From assembly GCF_000513895.2 (NCBI RefSeq), contig NZ_CP165782.1, forward strand, positions 3,210,501 to 3,274,500: a DNA stretch of 64,000 nucleotides, read 5' to 3'. The notes beneath the pieces are model-generated. The model ran no database searches and was not told the origin of the DNA. It saw only the letters and a program-made list of their open reading frames with translations. A program made the position numbers and the translations under genes. The stretch comes from Ensifer sp. WSM1721. Its GTDB lineage: Bacteria > Pseudomonadota > Alphaproteobacteria > Rhizobiales > Rhizobiaceae. Shown here piece by piece: positions 47,755 to 57,422 of this stretch. Within the stretch, counting starts at the first letter, position 1. Each line of letters opens with the position of its first letter.

Positions 47755-48636
47755 TTATTCCTTCCGCACCTGGCTCGGGTGCATGAGGCGGCGCATCTGC
47801 ACCATCGCCATCGGCGTCGCGAGGCTCGATGCATCCAACTCGACCGTCAGTTCATCCGCGCCGCGTTTGCTGGTCCGGGCGATGATCTCGAAAACGCTGG
47901 CGGTCGCCATTTGCAACGCGCGCTCTTCCGGGAGCCCCTCCATGAGCCGCGCCAGGAATACCGCCGCAAGCAGGTCTCCCGTGCCGTTCGGCGGATTGTC
48001 GACCAGCCGGTGCTCGGCAAGCAGCGCATGGCGCCCGGACAAATAGAGATTGCCCGTGCCGCCGCTCATCATCGCGATCGCGGACGTCACCAGCACGCGT
48101 GACGGTCCGAGGCCAAGCGCCGCATCGAGAATTGCCGCATTCGTTTCGAGCGCGGCACCTGCGAACCAGGAGAGTTCGAAGCGGTTCGGTGTCGCCAGCG
48201 TTGCCAGCGGCAACAGCAGATCGCGGATAACGGTGGCGATCTCGGCCGGCACGTAAAGGCCGTTCGCATCGCCGATGATCGGATCGCAGGCATAGATGAG
48301 GTCCGGATTGCGTTCGCGCAGTGCCGTCACCAGCCGGGCGATGCCGGCCGCCTGCTCCGCGGAGCCGAGATAGCCGGAGAGCACAGCGCGCACCTCGCCG
48401 ATCCAGGGCGCAGCGACGAGATCGTCGATGATCGACCGGAAATCCGCGTCCGGCATCGTCACCCGCGTCGACCGGCCGTGGCCCGGATGCCAGGGAAGGA
48501 TGACGGTCGGCAGCGCCCAGACGCGATGACCAAGCGTTTCCAAGGCGAAGACGGCCGCACGATTGCCGACCGCGCCGCGCACCACATGGCTGGAAATGAC
48601 AATGACGGCGCCACGCGTGGCGGGCATTTCGGACAT
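47755..48636 (-). CDS. pdxY: Pyridoxal kinase PdxY
   Basis: A 293-residue ribokinase-superfamily kinase that phosphorylates pyridoxal in vitamin B6 salvage. VIVISSHVVRGAVGNRAAVFALETLGHRVWALPTVILPWHPGHG is the characteristic PdxY/PdxK N terminus with the S-x-V-x-x-G-x-V-G-N core; YACDPIIGDANGLYVP is the central block; NPPNGTGDLLAAVFLARL holds the catalytic Asp (GTGD motif). I start at 48636, seven bases from GGATGGG; an ATG at 48648 adds four residues. Confidence 0.94.
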   Translation of the reverse strand: MSEMPATRGAVIVISSHVVRGAVGNRAAVFALETLGHRVWALPTVILPWHPGHGRSTRVTMPDADFRSIIDDLVAAPWIGEVRAVLSGYLGSAEQAAGIARLVTALRERNPDLIYACDPIIGDANGLYVPAEIATVIRDLLLPLATLATPNRFELSWFAGAALETNAAILDAALGLGPSRVLVTSAIAMMSGGTGNLYLSGRHALLAEHRLVDNPPNGTGDLLAAVFLARLMEGLPEERALQMATASVFEIIARTSKRGADELTVELDASSLATPMAMVQMRRLMHPSQVRKE

Positions 48637-48658
48637 CAGACGACCCATCCTTCGATTC

Positions 48659-48718
48659 TACAGCACCGCATATCTAATCAGACGCGCAAAGCTCTCCATA
48701 GCACTTTGAGGAGCCGCA
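48659..48718 (+). repeat. Degenerate RIME-like half element
   Basis: TACAGCACCGCATATCTAATCAGACGCGCAAAG and TAGCACTTTGAGGAGC match the left half of copy 1 with changes; the right palindrome is missing. It sits in the divergent promoter region of pdxY and the glutamate dehydrogenase gene. Confidence 0.55.
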
Positions 48719-49062
48719 CCACGAAAAGCGCGTTCCGTTATCCGCCCCCGCGTCCCAGCTGAGTGGCATCGACCACGCTCGTGGCTCGATTCGAACCACG
48801 TCCGAGTGGTCTGCCGGCTGTCACGATCCTGTCAATGAGACACGCGAAAACAACGATGGCCCACGCGCCGGCTTTTTTGTTCGTTTTGATGTTTTTTCGA
48901 GCAATTTTCGCGAAATCGCCTCCGATTTAAATGGATTTAAGCCAAAACTGCGCGAATTTCTCCAAAAACAGGCTCGATTTTGCCGAAATCCATCATAAAA
49001 AGCGGTCGCCATTGGCCATGGTTCTGATAGGTTGATTCCTGTCTTGAGTGGGGAGCGAGTTC
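48719..49062. other. AT-richer region upstream of glutamate dehydrogenase, no gene seen
   Basis: About 340 bases. Left part has an overlapping palindrome, CCACGCTCGTGG followed by CGTGG-N11-CCACG. From about 48890 the sequence is markedly AT-richer than its surroundings, with T runs, as expected of a promoter region for the gene at 49063. No clear -35/-10 pair was settled. Confidence 0.4.
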
Positions 49063-52000
49063 ATGGGCGTGAAATACAATCCGAAGCGGGATCGGCATAT
49101 CGATGCCGCCCGGGCGGCGGTGACCAAGATCGGGGCTGAAACCCTGCCACCCGAAATCCTTTTCGGCGGAGCGAGTAACGACGACCTCGACCTCTACACG
49201 CCCGAAATGCTGGCGCTGACCGCTGCGCACGCCCGCGACGAACTTGCCCGCTGGGACGGCGGCAAGCCGCGGGTTTCGGTGGAAACCATTCCGGGCGTCA
49301 CGCCGGGCGGCACCGAGGTCTCGATCATCGCCGTCACCGAGCGCAACATGCCGTTCCTCTATGATTCGGTCATGGGCGAGGTAACGAGTACCCATCGCGA
49401 TATCCACCTCGCGATCCATCCCATCCTGGTAATGGAGCCGGGCGAGTCCGTGAAGCTCTACGATCCAGACGAGGAGAGCGATCCGGCCCACCGGGTCAGC
49501 CATATCCAGATCCACCTGAACAAGCTTGCACCGCTCGAGGCGCGTCAGCTCAGCAAGCGCATCGCCGACGTCCTCGACCAGGTTCATCAGGCGGTGCACG
49601 ACTGGCCGGCGATGACAGCCCTGCTTGACCAGGCGATGCAGGAACTCGCGGATTACAACGCCTCCCGTAAGAAGAGCGATCGCGACGAGGCGCTGGCCTT
49701 CCTTGGCTGGCTAAGGGACAACAATTTCACCTTCCTCGGCATGCGGGAATACACCTATTCCGGCAAGGGCGATAAGGCGACGGTCGAGCGCGGCAAGGGC
49801 AGGGGGCTCGGCATTCTGTCCAATCCCGACGTACGAGTCTTGCGCCAAGGCAAGGACGCGGTGCTGACGACGCCGGAGATCATCGCCTTCCTCGAAGGAC
49901 CGGACTTCCTGATCGTCACCAAGGCGAATGTGAAATCCGTCATCCACCGCCGCGCCTATATGGATTATATCGGCATCAAACGCTTCGACGCCTCCGGCAA
50001 CGTCGTCGGCGAGCTGCGCATTGTCGGGCTCTTCACCTCGACCGCCTATACAAGGCAAGCGGCGGAAATTCCGCTGCTCAGGCACAAGATCGAGAAGGTC
50101 ATCGATCATTTCGGCTACGACCCGCAGAGCCACTCCGGCAAGACGCTGGCGAATACGCTGGAATCCTATCCGCGCGACGATCTCTTCCAGATTGACGTCG
50201 GCCTGCTAGCCGCCTTCTGCGAACAGATCAACGAACTCGGCGACCGGCCGCGCGTGCGCGTGTTGCCGCGCATCGACCATTTCGACCGTTTCGTCTCCGT
50301 TCTCGTCTTCGTGCCGCGCGAGCAATATGATTCCGACGTCCGCGAGAAGATCGGCAACTACCTGAAAACGGTCTATGACGGACGGGTCTCGGCCTATTAT
50401 CCGGCCTTCCCCGAAGGCGGGCTGGCGCGCGTCCATTTCATCATCGGCCGCTCCGGCGGCAAGACGCCGCGCGTTCCGCAGGCCAAGCTCGAGGAAGCGG
50501 TGCGCGCCATCGTCACCCGCTGGATCGATCGCTTCAACCTGCTCGCTCGCAACGAGGGCATCGAGATCTCCGCCGGCGAAGCCTATCAGGCGGCCTTCAC
50601 GCCCGGCGAAGCCTATGCCGACCTCGGCGACATCGCCGCCTGTAAGGCGGACGATCCGATCCGCATCTCCTTCTATCATCGGAGCCAGGAAAGGCCGGAC
50701 ACGCTTGAACTGAAGATCTTCCACGCCGACACCCCCGTCTCGCTCTCCCGCCGCGTGCCGCTCCTCGAAAACCTCGGCTTCCGCGTCATCAGCGAGCAGA
50801 CCTACGACATCGGCGTGCGCGTCGGCGCCGAGGAGCTGCGCGACGTCGTCCTCCACGATATGGAACTCATCCACCGTGACGGTCATGCGCTCAATCTCGC
50901 CAAGACCGGCGCGGCGCTGGAGGAAGCCTTCCTCGCCGCCTGGAGCGGCACGACCGAGGACGACAACTTCAACCGGCTGGTGCTGCTTGCCGGCCTCACC
51001 GCGCGCGAGGTGACGGTGCTGCGCGCCTATGCACGCTATCTGCGCCAGGCCGGCATCACCTACTCGCAGGGCTATATCGCCGAAACGCTGAACAAATATC
51101 CGGCGATCGCCGCCGATATATTCCGTCTCTTTGCGACACGCATGGATCCCAAGGCGGACGCGAAGACGCGAACGAAGAAATGCAACGCCCTGCTCGCGGG
51201 CGTCGAGGAGGCGCTCTCAGCCGTGCCGAGCCTCGACGAGGACCGGATCCTGCGCCGCTATGTCAACGTCGTCCAGTCGACACTCCGCACCAACTATTTC
51301 CAGAAGGGAGCGGACGGAAGTCCGCGCGCAGTTCTCGCCTTCAAGCTCGATCCGAAGCAGCTTGAAGGCCTGCCCGAGCCGCGGCCATTCCGCGAGATCT
51401 TCGTCTACGGCACCGAGGTCGAAGGCGTACACCTGCGCTTCGGCAAGGTGGCGCGCGGCGGTCTTCGTTGGTCCGACCGGGCGCAGGACTACCGCACCGA
51501 GGTGCTGGGCCTCGTCAAGGCACAGCAGGTGAAGAACGCCGTCATCGTTCCGGTCGGTGCCAAGGGCGGCTTCTATCCGAAGCAGTTGCCTGTCGGCGGC
51601 AGCCGCGACGAGATTTTCAAGGCCGGGACCGAAGCCTACAAGACCTATGTGCGCACGCTGCTGTCGGTAACCGACAACATCGTCGGCCAGGACGTCGTGC
51701 CGCCCAAGGACACACTGCGCCTCGACGGCGACGATCCCTATTTCGTCGTCGCGGCCGACAAGGGGACCGCAACCTTCTCGGACACGGCGAACGCGCTCGC
51801 CCAGGAAGCGGGCTTCTGGCTCGACGACGCCTTCGCCTCCGGTGGCTCTGCAGGCTACGACCACAAGAAGATGGGCATCACTGCCCGCGGCGCCTGGGAA
51901 GCCGTCAAGCGGCACTTCCGCGAGATGGACATCGATATCCAGACGACGCCCTTCACGGTTGCCGGCGTCGGCGACATGTCGGGCGACGTCTTCGGCAACG

Positions 52001-53850
52001 GCATGCTGCTGTCGCAAAAGGTCCGGCTGATCGCCGCCTTCGACCATCGCGACATCTTCATCGATCCGGATCCGGATACCGATCTCTCCTTTGCCGAACG
52101 CAAGCGCATGTTCGCGCTGCTGCGCTCGAGCTGGCAGGACTATGACCGCCAGGCGCTTTCGCCCGGAGCGATGATCATTTCGCGCGCCGAGAAGCTGGTG
52201 ACGCTGACGCCGGAGGCGATGGCGGCAATCGGCATCGACAAGCAGAAGGCGACGCCCTACGAGATCATGAACGCGATCCTGAAGAGCCAGGTCGACCTTC
52301 TGTGGTTCGGCGGCATCGGCACCTATGTGCGCGGCAGCAACGAGACGGACGCGGAAGTCGGTGACCGCGCCAACGACCCGATCCGCGTGACTGCGGAAGA
52401 GGTGCGGGCACGGGTGATCGGCGAGGGCGCCAATCTCGGCGTCACCCAGAAGGGCCGCATCGGCTTCTCGCTCGCAGGCGGGCGCTGCAATTCCGACGCC
52501 ATCGACAATTCGGCCGGCGTCAATTCCTCTGACGTCGAGGTCAACATCAAGATCGCGCTCGCCTCGGCCATGCGCGACGGCCGCCTGACCCGGCCCAAGC
52601 GCAATACGCTTCTGGCCTCGATGACGGACGAAGTCGCCCAGCTCGTTCTGCGCAACAACTACCAGCAATCGCTGGCGATCTCGCTCACCGAGATGCAGGG
52701 CCTCGCCAACCGCACGCCGCTGGCGCGGCTGATGGCGCGGCTGGAGACCGACGGCCATCTCAATCGCAAGGTCGAGACGCTGCCGACGGACCAGGCGATG
52801 AGCGAACGCTATCAGGCCGGCAAGCCGCTGACGCGTCCGGAAATCGGTGTGCTGCTCTCCTATGCCAAGTTAGTGCTGTTCGACGAATTGATCCAGAGCG
52901 AGCTTCCGGACGACCCATATTTCACCGCGACGCTGGAGCGCTACTTCCCGGCGAAGATGCGCAAGACCTATGCCGGCGACATCCATGGCCATCGGCTGCG
53001 CCGCGAGATCATCGCCACCGTGCTCGCGAACGAAGCGATCAATCGCGGCGGTCCTGCCTTCGTCTCGACGCTGACCGATGCGACGGGCTTTCTTTCCGCC
53101 GACGTCGTCAAGGCAGCAGTGCTCGCGCTCGACGGCTTCGACCTGCCGCGCATCTATGGTGAGATCGACGCACTCGACAACAAAGTCGGCGGCCAGGTCC
53201 AGAACAGGCTCTATCAGGATGTCGGGCGCGTTTTCGCACTCGTCACCGAAAGGGCACTGCGTACCGGCGCATCCTCCGGGCTTGTTTCCGATGCGGTCCT
53301 GCGACTGCGTGACGGGCTGCAGAAGCTGCGCGGCACGATGCGCGCGGCGATCTCGAGCGAGAGCGCCGAGGAAGCACGCCTGAAGGCCGCCGCCTTCATC
53401 GAAAACGGAGTGCCGGCCAAGCTCGCGGAAGAGATCGCCGAGCTGTCGCTGATGACGCTGGTACCGGAGATCATGCAGATCGCCGTCGTGACGGGCGAAT
53501 CACTGAACCGCACGGCTCAGGGCTATTTTGCGGTAACGGAGAACCTTCGGATCAACCGCCTGCTCGCCGCCGCCGACCGCGTGCCTGCCACGGAGCAATT
53601 CGAGGCCATGGCGCTGTCGCGGGCCGTTACCGATATCGCTACCGCCCGCCGCGACATCACCATCGCCGCACTTGTCGAACACAAGCGCGACCGAAGCCCT
53701 GTGCTCGCCTGGCAGGAACAGGATCGCGCACGCGTCTCAAGCGTCGGCGATCAATTGAGGCTCCTGACCGAAAAGGGCGAGACGACCCTCGCCAAAGTCA
53801 CGGTCGCAGCCGGCCTTCTCAGCGACCTTGCACGTGGCAGGTCGAAATGA
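49063..53850 (+). CDS. gdhB: NAD-specific glutamate dehydrogenase, large (L_180) class
   Basis: A 1595-residue enzyme converting glutamate to 2-oxoglutarate and ammonia with NAD, used mainly for glutamate breakdown. The N-terminal half carries ACT-like regulatory domains (for example SIIAVTERNMPFLYDSVMGEV near 85-105 and DTPVSLSRRVPLLENLGFRVISEQTYDIG near 560). The catalytic part has RGGLRWSDRAQDYRTEVLGL, the catalytic Lys in VGAKGGFYPK near residue 836, and DMSGDVFGNGML. A long C-terminal helical domain follows. The ATG at 49063 has GGGAG eight bases upstream; a GTG at 49048 is possible. It forms its own unit; lysine degradation at 11.7 kb would feed the same 2-oxoglutarate/glutamate pool. 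Confidence 0.96.
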   Translation: MGVKYNPKRDRHIDAARAAVTKIGAETLPPEILFGGASNDDLDLYTPEMLALTAAHARDELARWDGGKPRVSVETIPGVTPGGTEVSIIAVTERNMPFLYDSVMGEVTSTHRDIHLAIHPILVMEPGESVKLYDPDEESDPAHRVSHIQIHLNKLAPLEARQLSKRIADVLDQVHQAVHDWPAMTALLDQAMQELADYNASRKKSDRDEALAFLGWLRDNNFTFLGMREYTYSGKGDKATVERGKGRGLGILSNPDVRVLRQGKDAVLTTPEIIAFLEGPDFLIVTKANVKSVIHRRAYMDYIGIKRFDASGNVVGELRIVGLFTSTAYTRQAAEIPLLRHKIEKVIDHFGYDPQSHSGKTLANTLESYPRDDLFQIDVGLLAAFCEQINELGDRPRVRVLPRIDHFDRFVSVLVFVPREQYDSDVREKIGNYLKTVYDGRVSAYYPAFPEGGLARVHFIIGRSGGKTPRVPQAKLEEAVRAIVTRWIDRFNLLARNEGIEISAGEAYQAAFTPGEAYADLGDIAACKADDPIRISFYHRSQERPDTLELKIFHADTPVSLSRRVPLLENLGFRVISEQTYDIGVRVGAEELRDVVLHDMELIHRDGHALNLAKTGAALEEAFLAAWSGTTEDDNFNRLVLLAGLTAREVTVLRAYARYLRQAGITYSQGYIAETLNKYPAIAADIFRLFATRMDPKADAKTRTKKCNALLAGVEEALSAVPSLDEDRILRRYVNVVQSTLRTNYFQKGADGSPRAVLAFKLDPKQLEGLPEPRPFREIFVYGTEVEGVHLRFGKVARGGLRWSDRAQDYRTEVLGLVKAQQVKNAVIVPVGAKGGFYPKQLPVGGSRDEIFKAGTEAYKTYVRTLLSVTDNIVGQDVVPPKDTLRLDGDDPYFVVAADKGTATFSDTANALAQEAGFWLDDAFASGGSAGYDHKKMGITARGAWEAVKRHFREMDIDIQTTPFTVAGVGDMSGDVFGNGMLLSQKVRLIAAFDHRDIFIDPDPDTDLSFAERKRMFALLRSSWQDYDRQALSPGAMIISRAEKLVTLTPEAMAAIGIDKQKATPYEIMNAILKSQVDLLWFGGIGTYVRGSNETDAEVGDRANDPIRVTAEEVRARVIGEGANLGVTQKGRIGFSLAGGRCNSDAIDNSAGVNSSDVEVNIKIALASAMRDGRLTRPKRNTLLASMTDEVAQLVLRNNYQQSLAISLTEMQGLANRTPLARLMARLETDGHLNRKVETLPTDQAMSERYQAGKPLTRPEIGVLLSYAKLVLFDELIQSELPDDPYFTATLERYFPAKMRKTYAGDIHGHRLRREIIATVLANEAINRGGPAFVSTLTDATGFLSADVVKAAVLALDGFDLPRIYGEIDALDNKVGGQVQNRLYQDVGRVFALVTERALRTGASSGLVSDAVLRLRDGLQKLRGTMRAAISSESAEEARLKAAAFIENGVPAKLAEEIAELSLMTLVPEIMQIAVVTGESLNRTAQGYFAVTENLRINRLLAAADRVPATEQFEAMALSRAVTDIATARRDITIAALVEHKRDRSPVLAWQEQDRARVSSVGDQLRLLTEKGETTLAKVTVAAGLLSDLARGRSK

Positions 53851-54026
53851 CAAAGTCCCCCGGGCCGTGCGGGTCCGGGGAACTGATTCCCGGTTCGAGC
53901 GCGATCTCGACGCGGAGCGAGAGAGAGAGGCGTGAACGGTTTTGCGCCCGCATCCCGCGTCAAAGAGTAGACCGCTACCCGCCTGAGCCCATGAGCGGCG
54001 CGAGCGAGCATGTTCGGAGGGGAAAC

Positions 54027-55418
54027 TTGGAGATCACGGCCGGGCGAGCGGAGGAACAACCGAAAACGCCGCGTCTCGGCATAATCAGCTGGATGCTGTT
54101 CGACTGGGCGGCGCAGCCCTTCTTCACCGTGATCACCACCTTCATCTTCGCGCCCTACTTCGTTTCCCGGCTGGCAGCCGATCCCGTCCATGGACAGGCG
54201 GTCTGGGGCTACACACTGACGGTCTCGGGTATCGCCATCGCCGTGCTTTCGCCCGTCCTCGGCGCAATCGCCGATGCGACCGGTCCCCGCAAGCCGTGGA
54301 TCGGCTTCTTCGCCGTCATCAAGATCATCTCGCTCGGCATGCTCTGGTTCGCCGCCCCGGGCTCGCCGCTGCTCTATCCGGCGATTTTTCTGGCGCTCGC
54401 GACCGTCGCAGCCGAATTTTCGATCGTCTTCAACGATTCGATGATGTCGCGTCTCGTGAGCGAAAGAGAGGTGGGGCGGGTATCGAACATCGCCTGGGGA
54501 ATGGGCTACCTCGGCGGCATGATCGTCCTGATCGCCGTGGTCGCTTTCATCGCCGGAAGCCCGGAAACCGGTAAGACGGCGCTCGGCCTCGATCCGCTGT
54601 TCGGGCTCGATCCGAATGAAGGCGAGGATGCCCGCATTACCGGTCCGATCTCCGCCCTCTGGTACTTGGTCTTCATCCTGCCGATGTTCCTGTTCACGCC
54701 GGATGCGCAAAAGGCGACGACCTCGCTGGCAGGGGCGACGGCACGGGGACTTGCGGAGCTCAAGGGCACACTCGGCGAACTGAAGGAGAGGGCCGGCATA
54801 TTGCGCTTCCTGATCGCGCGCATGATCTTCCAGGACGGCGTCAACGGTCTGCTCGCGCTCGGTGGCACCTTTGCTGCCGGCATGTTCGGCTGGCGGACGA
54901 TGGAGCTTGGTCTCTACGGCATCATATTGAACGTCGTCGCCATCGGCGGATGCCTTTACGCGAGCCGGCTCGATGCCCGCCTTGGTTCCAAGAGGATCGT
55001 CGTCGCAAGTCTCGTCTGTCTTACCCTTGCCACGCTCGGTATCGTGTCGACAGGGCCGGGCTTCACGCTTTTCGGGCTCATGCCATTGCCGAACGAGGAT
55101 TCGGGCGGGCTCTTCGGCACCGCGGCCGAGAAGGCCTATATTCTTTATGGCCTGCTGGTCGGTCTCGCCTTTGGCCCGGTCCAGGCATCGTCGCGCTCCT
55201 ATCTCGCCCGCAGCGTCTCACTGGACGAGACCGGGCGGTATTTCGGGCTTTACGCGCTTTCCGGACGCGCCACTTCGTTCCTCGCCCCTGCCTCGGTGGC
55301 GACGATCACGGTCATGACCGGATCGGCCCGGATCGGCATGATGGCGCTGGTCGCCTTCCTGGCCGTCGGGCTCGCCCTCCTCCTGCGCACGCCATATCCG
55401 GCCCATCGGCCGGCGTGA
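54027..55418 (+). CDS. UMF1-type MFS transporter (vacuole effluxer Atg22-like)
   Basis: A 463-residue membrane protein with about twelve segments; GIISWMLFDWAAQPFFTVITTFIFAPYFVS at the start and LSPVLGAIADATGPRKPWI, followed by RLVSEREVGRVSNIAWGMGYLGG, mark the UMF1/Atg22-like group. The C half has RLDARLGSKR and LARSVSLDETGRYFGLYALSGRATSFLAP, typical motifs. A TTG at 54027 is preferred as start: GGAGGGG lies four bases before it, while the in-frame ATG at 53991 has no ribosome site and would add 12 polar residues. The substrate is unknown; amino-acid export is the role of distant yeast relatives. Confidence 0.85.
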   Translation: MEITAGRAEEQPKTPRLGIISWMLFDWAAQPFFTVITTFIFAPYFVSRLAADPVHGQAVWGYTLTVSGIAIAVLSPVLGAIADATGPRKPWIGFFAVIKIISLGMLWFAAPGSPLLYPAIFLALATVAAEFSIVFNDSMMSRLVSEREVGRVSNIAWGMGYLGGMIVLIAVVAFIAGSPETGKTALGLDPLFGLDPNEGEDARITGPISALWYLVFILPMFLFTPDAQKATTSLAGATARGLAELKGTLGELKERAGILRFLIARMIFQDGVNGLLALGGTFAAGMFGWRTMELGLYGIILNVVAIGGCLYASRLDARLGSKRIVVASLVCLTLATLGIVSTGPGFTLFGLMPLPNEDSGGLFGTAAEKAYILYGLLVGLAFGPVQASSRSYLARSVSLDETGRYFGLYALSGRATSFLAPASVATITVMTGSARIGMMALVAFLAVGLALLLRTPYPAHRPA

Positions 55419-55504
55419 GGGGGCGCCGTAGCGCTCGGCGCGGAACGAGGAAAGGCATCCAGCGAAGCCGCAGCAAGGCGATATGGTTTGAGCTCTCTCC
55501 AGTC

Positions 55505-55651
55505 GTCATCCTCGGGCTTGACCCGAGGATCCACTCACAAGCCACCAAAGCTCAAGGATGGCGCGCAGTCCGGCGCTCACCGTGCTACCTACCGCACCCG
55601 TGCTCGCGGCAACGGTTGAGTCTGGATCCTCGGGTCAAGCCCGAGGATGAC
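55505..55651. repeat. Pair of inverted 29-bp palindromic repeats, wide spacing
   Basis: The left arm, GTCATCCTCGGGCTTGACC and on to 55533, and its exact inverse at 55623-55651 enclose 89 bases. Each arm is itself a hairpin (TCCTCGGG-N5-CCCGAGGA). It lies between the convergent MFS and purH genes and may end both transcripts. The same arms occur at 62483-62556. Confidence 0.85.
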
Positions 55652-55679
55652 CATGTAGAAAGACGGTCCCGGGACAAAC

Positions 55680-57290
55680 TCAATGCCGGAAATGCCGCAT
55701 GCCGGTGAACACCATGGCGACATTGTGTTCGTTCGCGGCGGCGATGACCTCTTCGTCGCGCATCGAGCCGCCCGGCTGGATGACCGCGGTGGCACCGGCG
55801 GCGATCGCGGAGAGGAGACCGTCGGCGAAGGGCAGGAAGGCCTCCGAGGCGACTGCCGAACCGCGCGTCAGCGGCTCAGCGAGGCCAAGAGCCTTGGCCG
55901 CCTCCTCCGCCTTGATGGCAGCGATGCGAGCGGAGTCGACGCGGCTCATCTGGCCGGCGCCGATGCCGGCCGTCTGGCCGTCCTTGGCATAGACGACCGC
56001 GTTCGACTTGACGTGCTTCGCCACCTTGAAGGCGAACTTCATATCCTCGAGCTCCTGCGCGCTGGGCGCGCGCTTGGTGACGACCTTCAGTTCCAGGTCC
56101 TCGACCATGCCATTGTCGCGCGTCTGGACGAGCAGGCCGCCGGCGACCGTCTTGGCGGTGAGACCGGGCGTGCGCGGATCCGGCAGGCCGCCGGCCGCAA
56201 GCAGCCTCAGGTTCGGCTTGCGGGCGATGACCGCCTTCGCTTCGTCGCTGACCGACGGTGCGATGATCACTTCGGTGAAGAGCTTGACGATCTCTTCCGC
56301 CGTCTCGGCGTCGAGCTCCTGGTTGAGCGCGATGATGCCGCCGAAGGCCGAGGTGGAATCGCAGGCAAGCGCCCGCCGATAGGCTTCCGCGAGCGAGGGC
56401 GCGGTCGCCACGCCGCAGGGGTTGGCGTGCTTGATGATCGCGCAAGCCGGTGCCTTTTCCGGCAGGAACTCGGCGACGAGCTCGAAAGCCGCGTCCGTGT
56501 CGTTGATGTTGTTGTAGGAGAGCTGCTTGCCCTGCAAGAGCGTTGCCGTTGCCACACCCGGGCGTTGCTCGCCGGTGACGTAGAAACCCGCCTTCTGATG
56601 CGGGTTTTCGCCGTAACGCATCTCTTCCTTGAGTACGCCGCCGATGACGCGATGGCGCGGCATGGGGGTGTCGAGCACCTCGGCGAACCAGTTGGAGATC
56701 GCCGCATCATAGGCCGCCGTGCGGGCATAGGCCTTGGCCGCCATTTTCTGGCGGAAGGCGTAGCGGGTCGTGCCGCTCGCGATTTCCTCAAGCAGCAGGG
56801 AATAGTCGGCCGGATCGGTGACGATCGTCACATAGGCATGGTTCTTGGCCGACGCGCGGATCATAGCCGGGCCGCCGATGTCGATATTCTCGACCGTGGT
56901 CGGATAATCGCCGCCCTTGGCGCGGACCTCCTCGAACGGATAGAGATTGATGACGGCGAGATCGATCGCGGCAATGCCGTGCGTGTTCATCGCGCCAACG
57001 TGTTCGGCGTCGTCACGAATGGCGAGAAGACCGCCATGAACGCCGGGATGAAGCGTCTTGACGCGGCCGTCCATGATCTCCGGAAAACCCGTCAGCTCCG
57101 AAACGTCGCTGACGGGAAGGCCTGCGTGGGTGAGCGCCTTGTGCGTGCCGCCGGTCGAGACCAGCCGCACGCCCTTCTCGTGCAAAGCGCGGGCAAGCTC
57201 GACGACGCCGCTCTTGTCGGAAACGGAAAGGAGGGCGGTTTTGATCCGAACCTCGTCCGGGGCGGGGATTTTCTTGGAGGCGACAGCCAT
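55680..57290 (-). CDS. purH: Bifunctional AICAR transformylase/IMP cyclohydrolase
   Basis: A 536-residue enzyme for the last two steps of IMP synthesis. The N-terminal MGS-like cyclohydrolase domain (about 15-200) has [49 protein letters not shown] and INLYPFEEV. The AICAR transformylase domain (about 200-536) has [29 protein letters not shown] with the catalytic Lys-His, and SDAFFPF-like [11 protein letters not shown]. The ATG at 57290 begins [14 protein letters not shown] with AAGGAG upstream. Same strand and order as rsmB and the heparinase-like gene, a common rhizobial arrangement. Confidence 0.98.
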   Translation of the reverse strand: MAVASKKIPAPDEVRIKTALLSVSDKSGVVELARALHEKGVRLVSTGGTHKALTHAGLPVSDVSELTGFPEIMDGRVKTLHPGVHGGLLAIRDDAEHVGAMNTHGIAAIDLAVINLYPFEEVRAKGGDYPTTVENIDIGGPAMIRASAKNHAYVTIVTDPADYSLLLEEIASGTTRYAFRQKMAAKAYARTAAYDAAISNWFAEVLDTPMPRHRVIGGVLKEEMRYGENPHQKAGFYVTGEQRPGVATATLLQGKQLSYNNINDTDAAFELVAEFLPEKAPACAIIKHANPCGVATAPSLAEAYRRALACDSTSAFGGIIALNQELDAETAEEIVKLFTEVIIAPSVSDEAKAVIARKPNLRLLAAGGLPDPRTPGLTAKTVAGGLLVQTRDNGMVEDLELKVVTKRAPSAQELEDMKFAFKVAKHVKSNAVVYAKDGQTAGIGAGQMSRVDSARIAAIKAEEAAKALGLAEPLTRGSAVASEAFLPFADGLLSAIAAGATAVIQPGGSMRDEEVIAAANEHNVAMVFTGMRHFRH

Positions 57291-57422
57291 CGACCTTGCT
57301 CCTTTGGGCAGCGCCGGACGCTTTGGGAACTGGTTCCGGCGATTGGGGTGGCTGCCCGTTAGCATAGCTTGCCCGGGGAAGAAACACTCGGCACCGCGAG
57401 AAGCTGGCAGCTTCTTGGATTC

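Noticed and set aside
48760..48815. tRNA-like T-arm sequence GGTTCGAATC on the minus strand
   Set aside because: The flanking arms give an 11-base loop, not the 7-base T loop, and no acceptor, D or anticodon arm could be placed.
53856..53882. Terminator after the glutamate dehydrogenase gene
   Set aside because: A 6-bp CCCCGG/CCGGGG stem is present but no T tract follows, so it is not listed.
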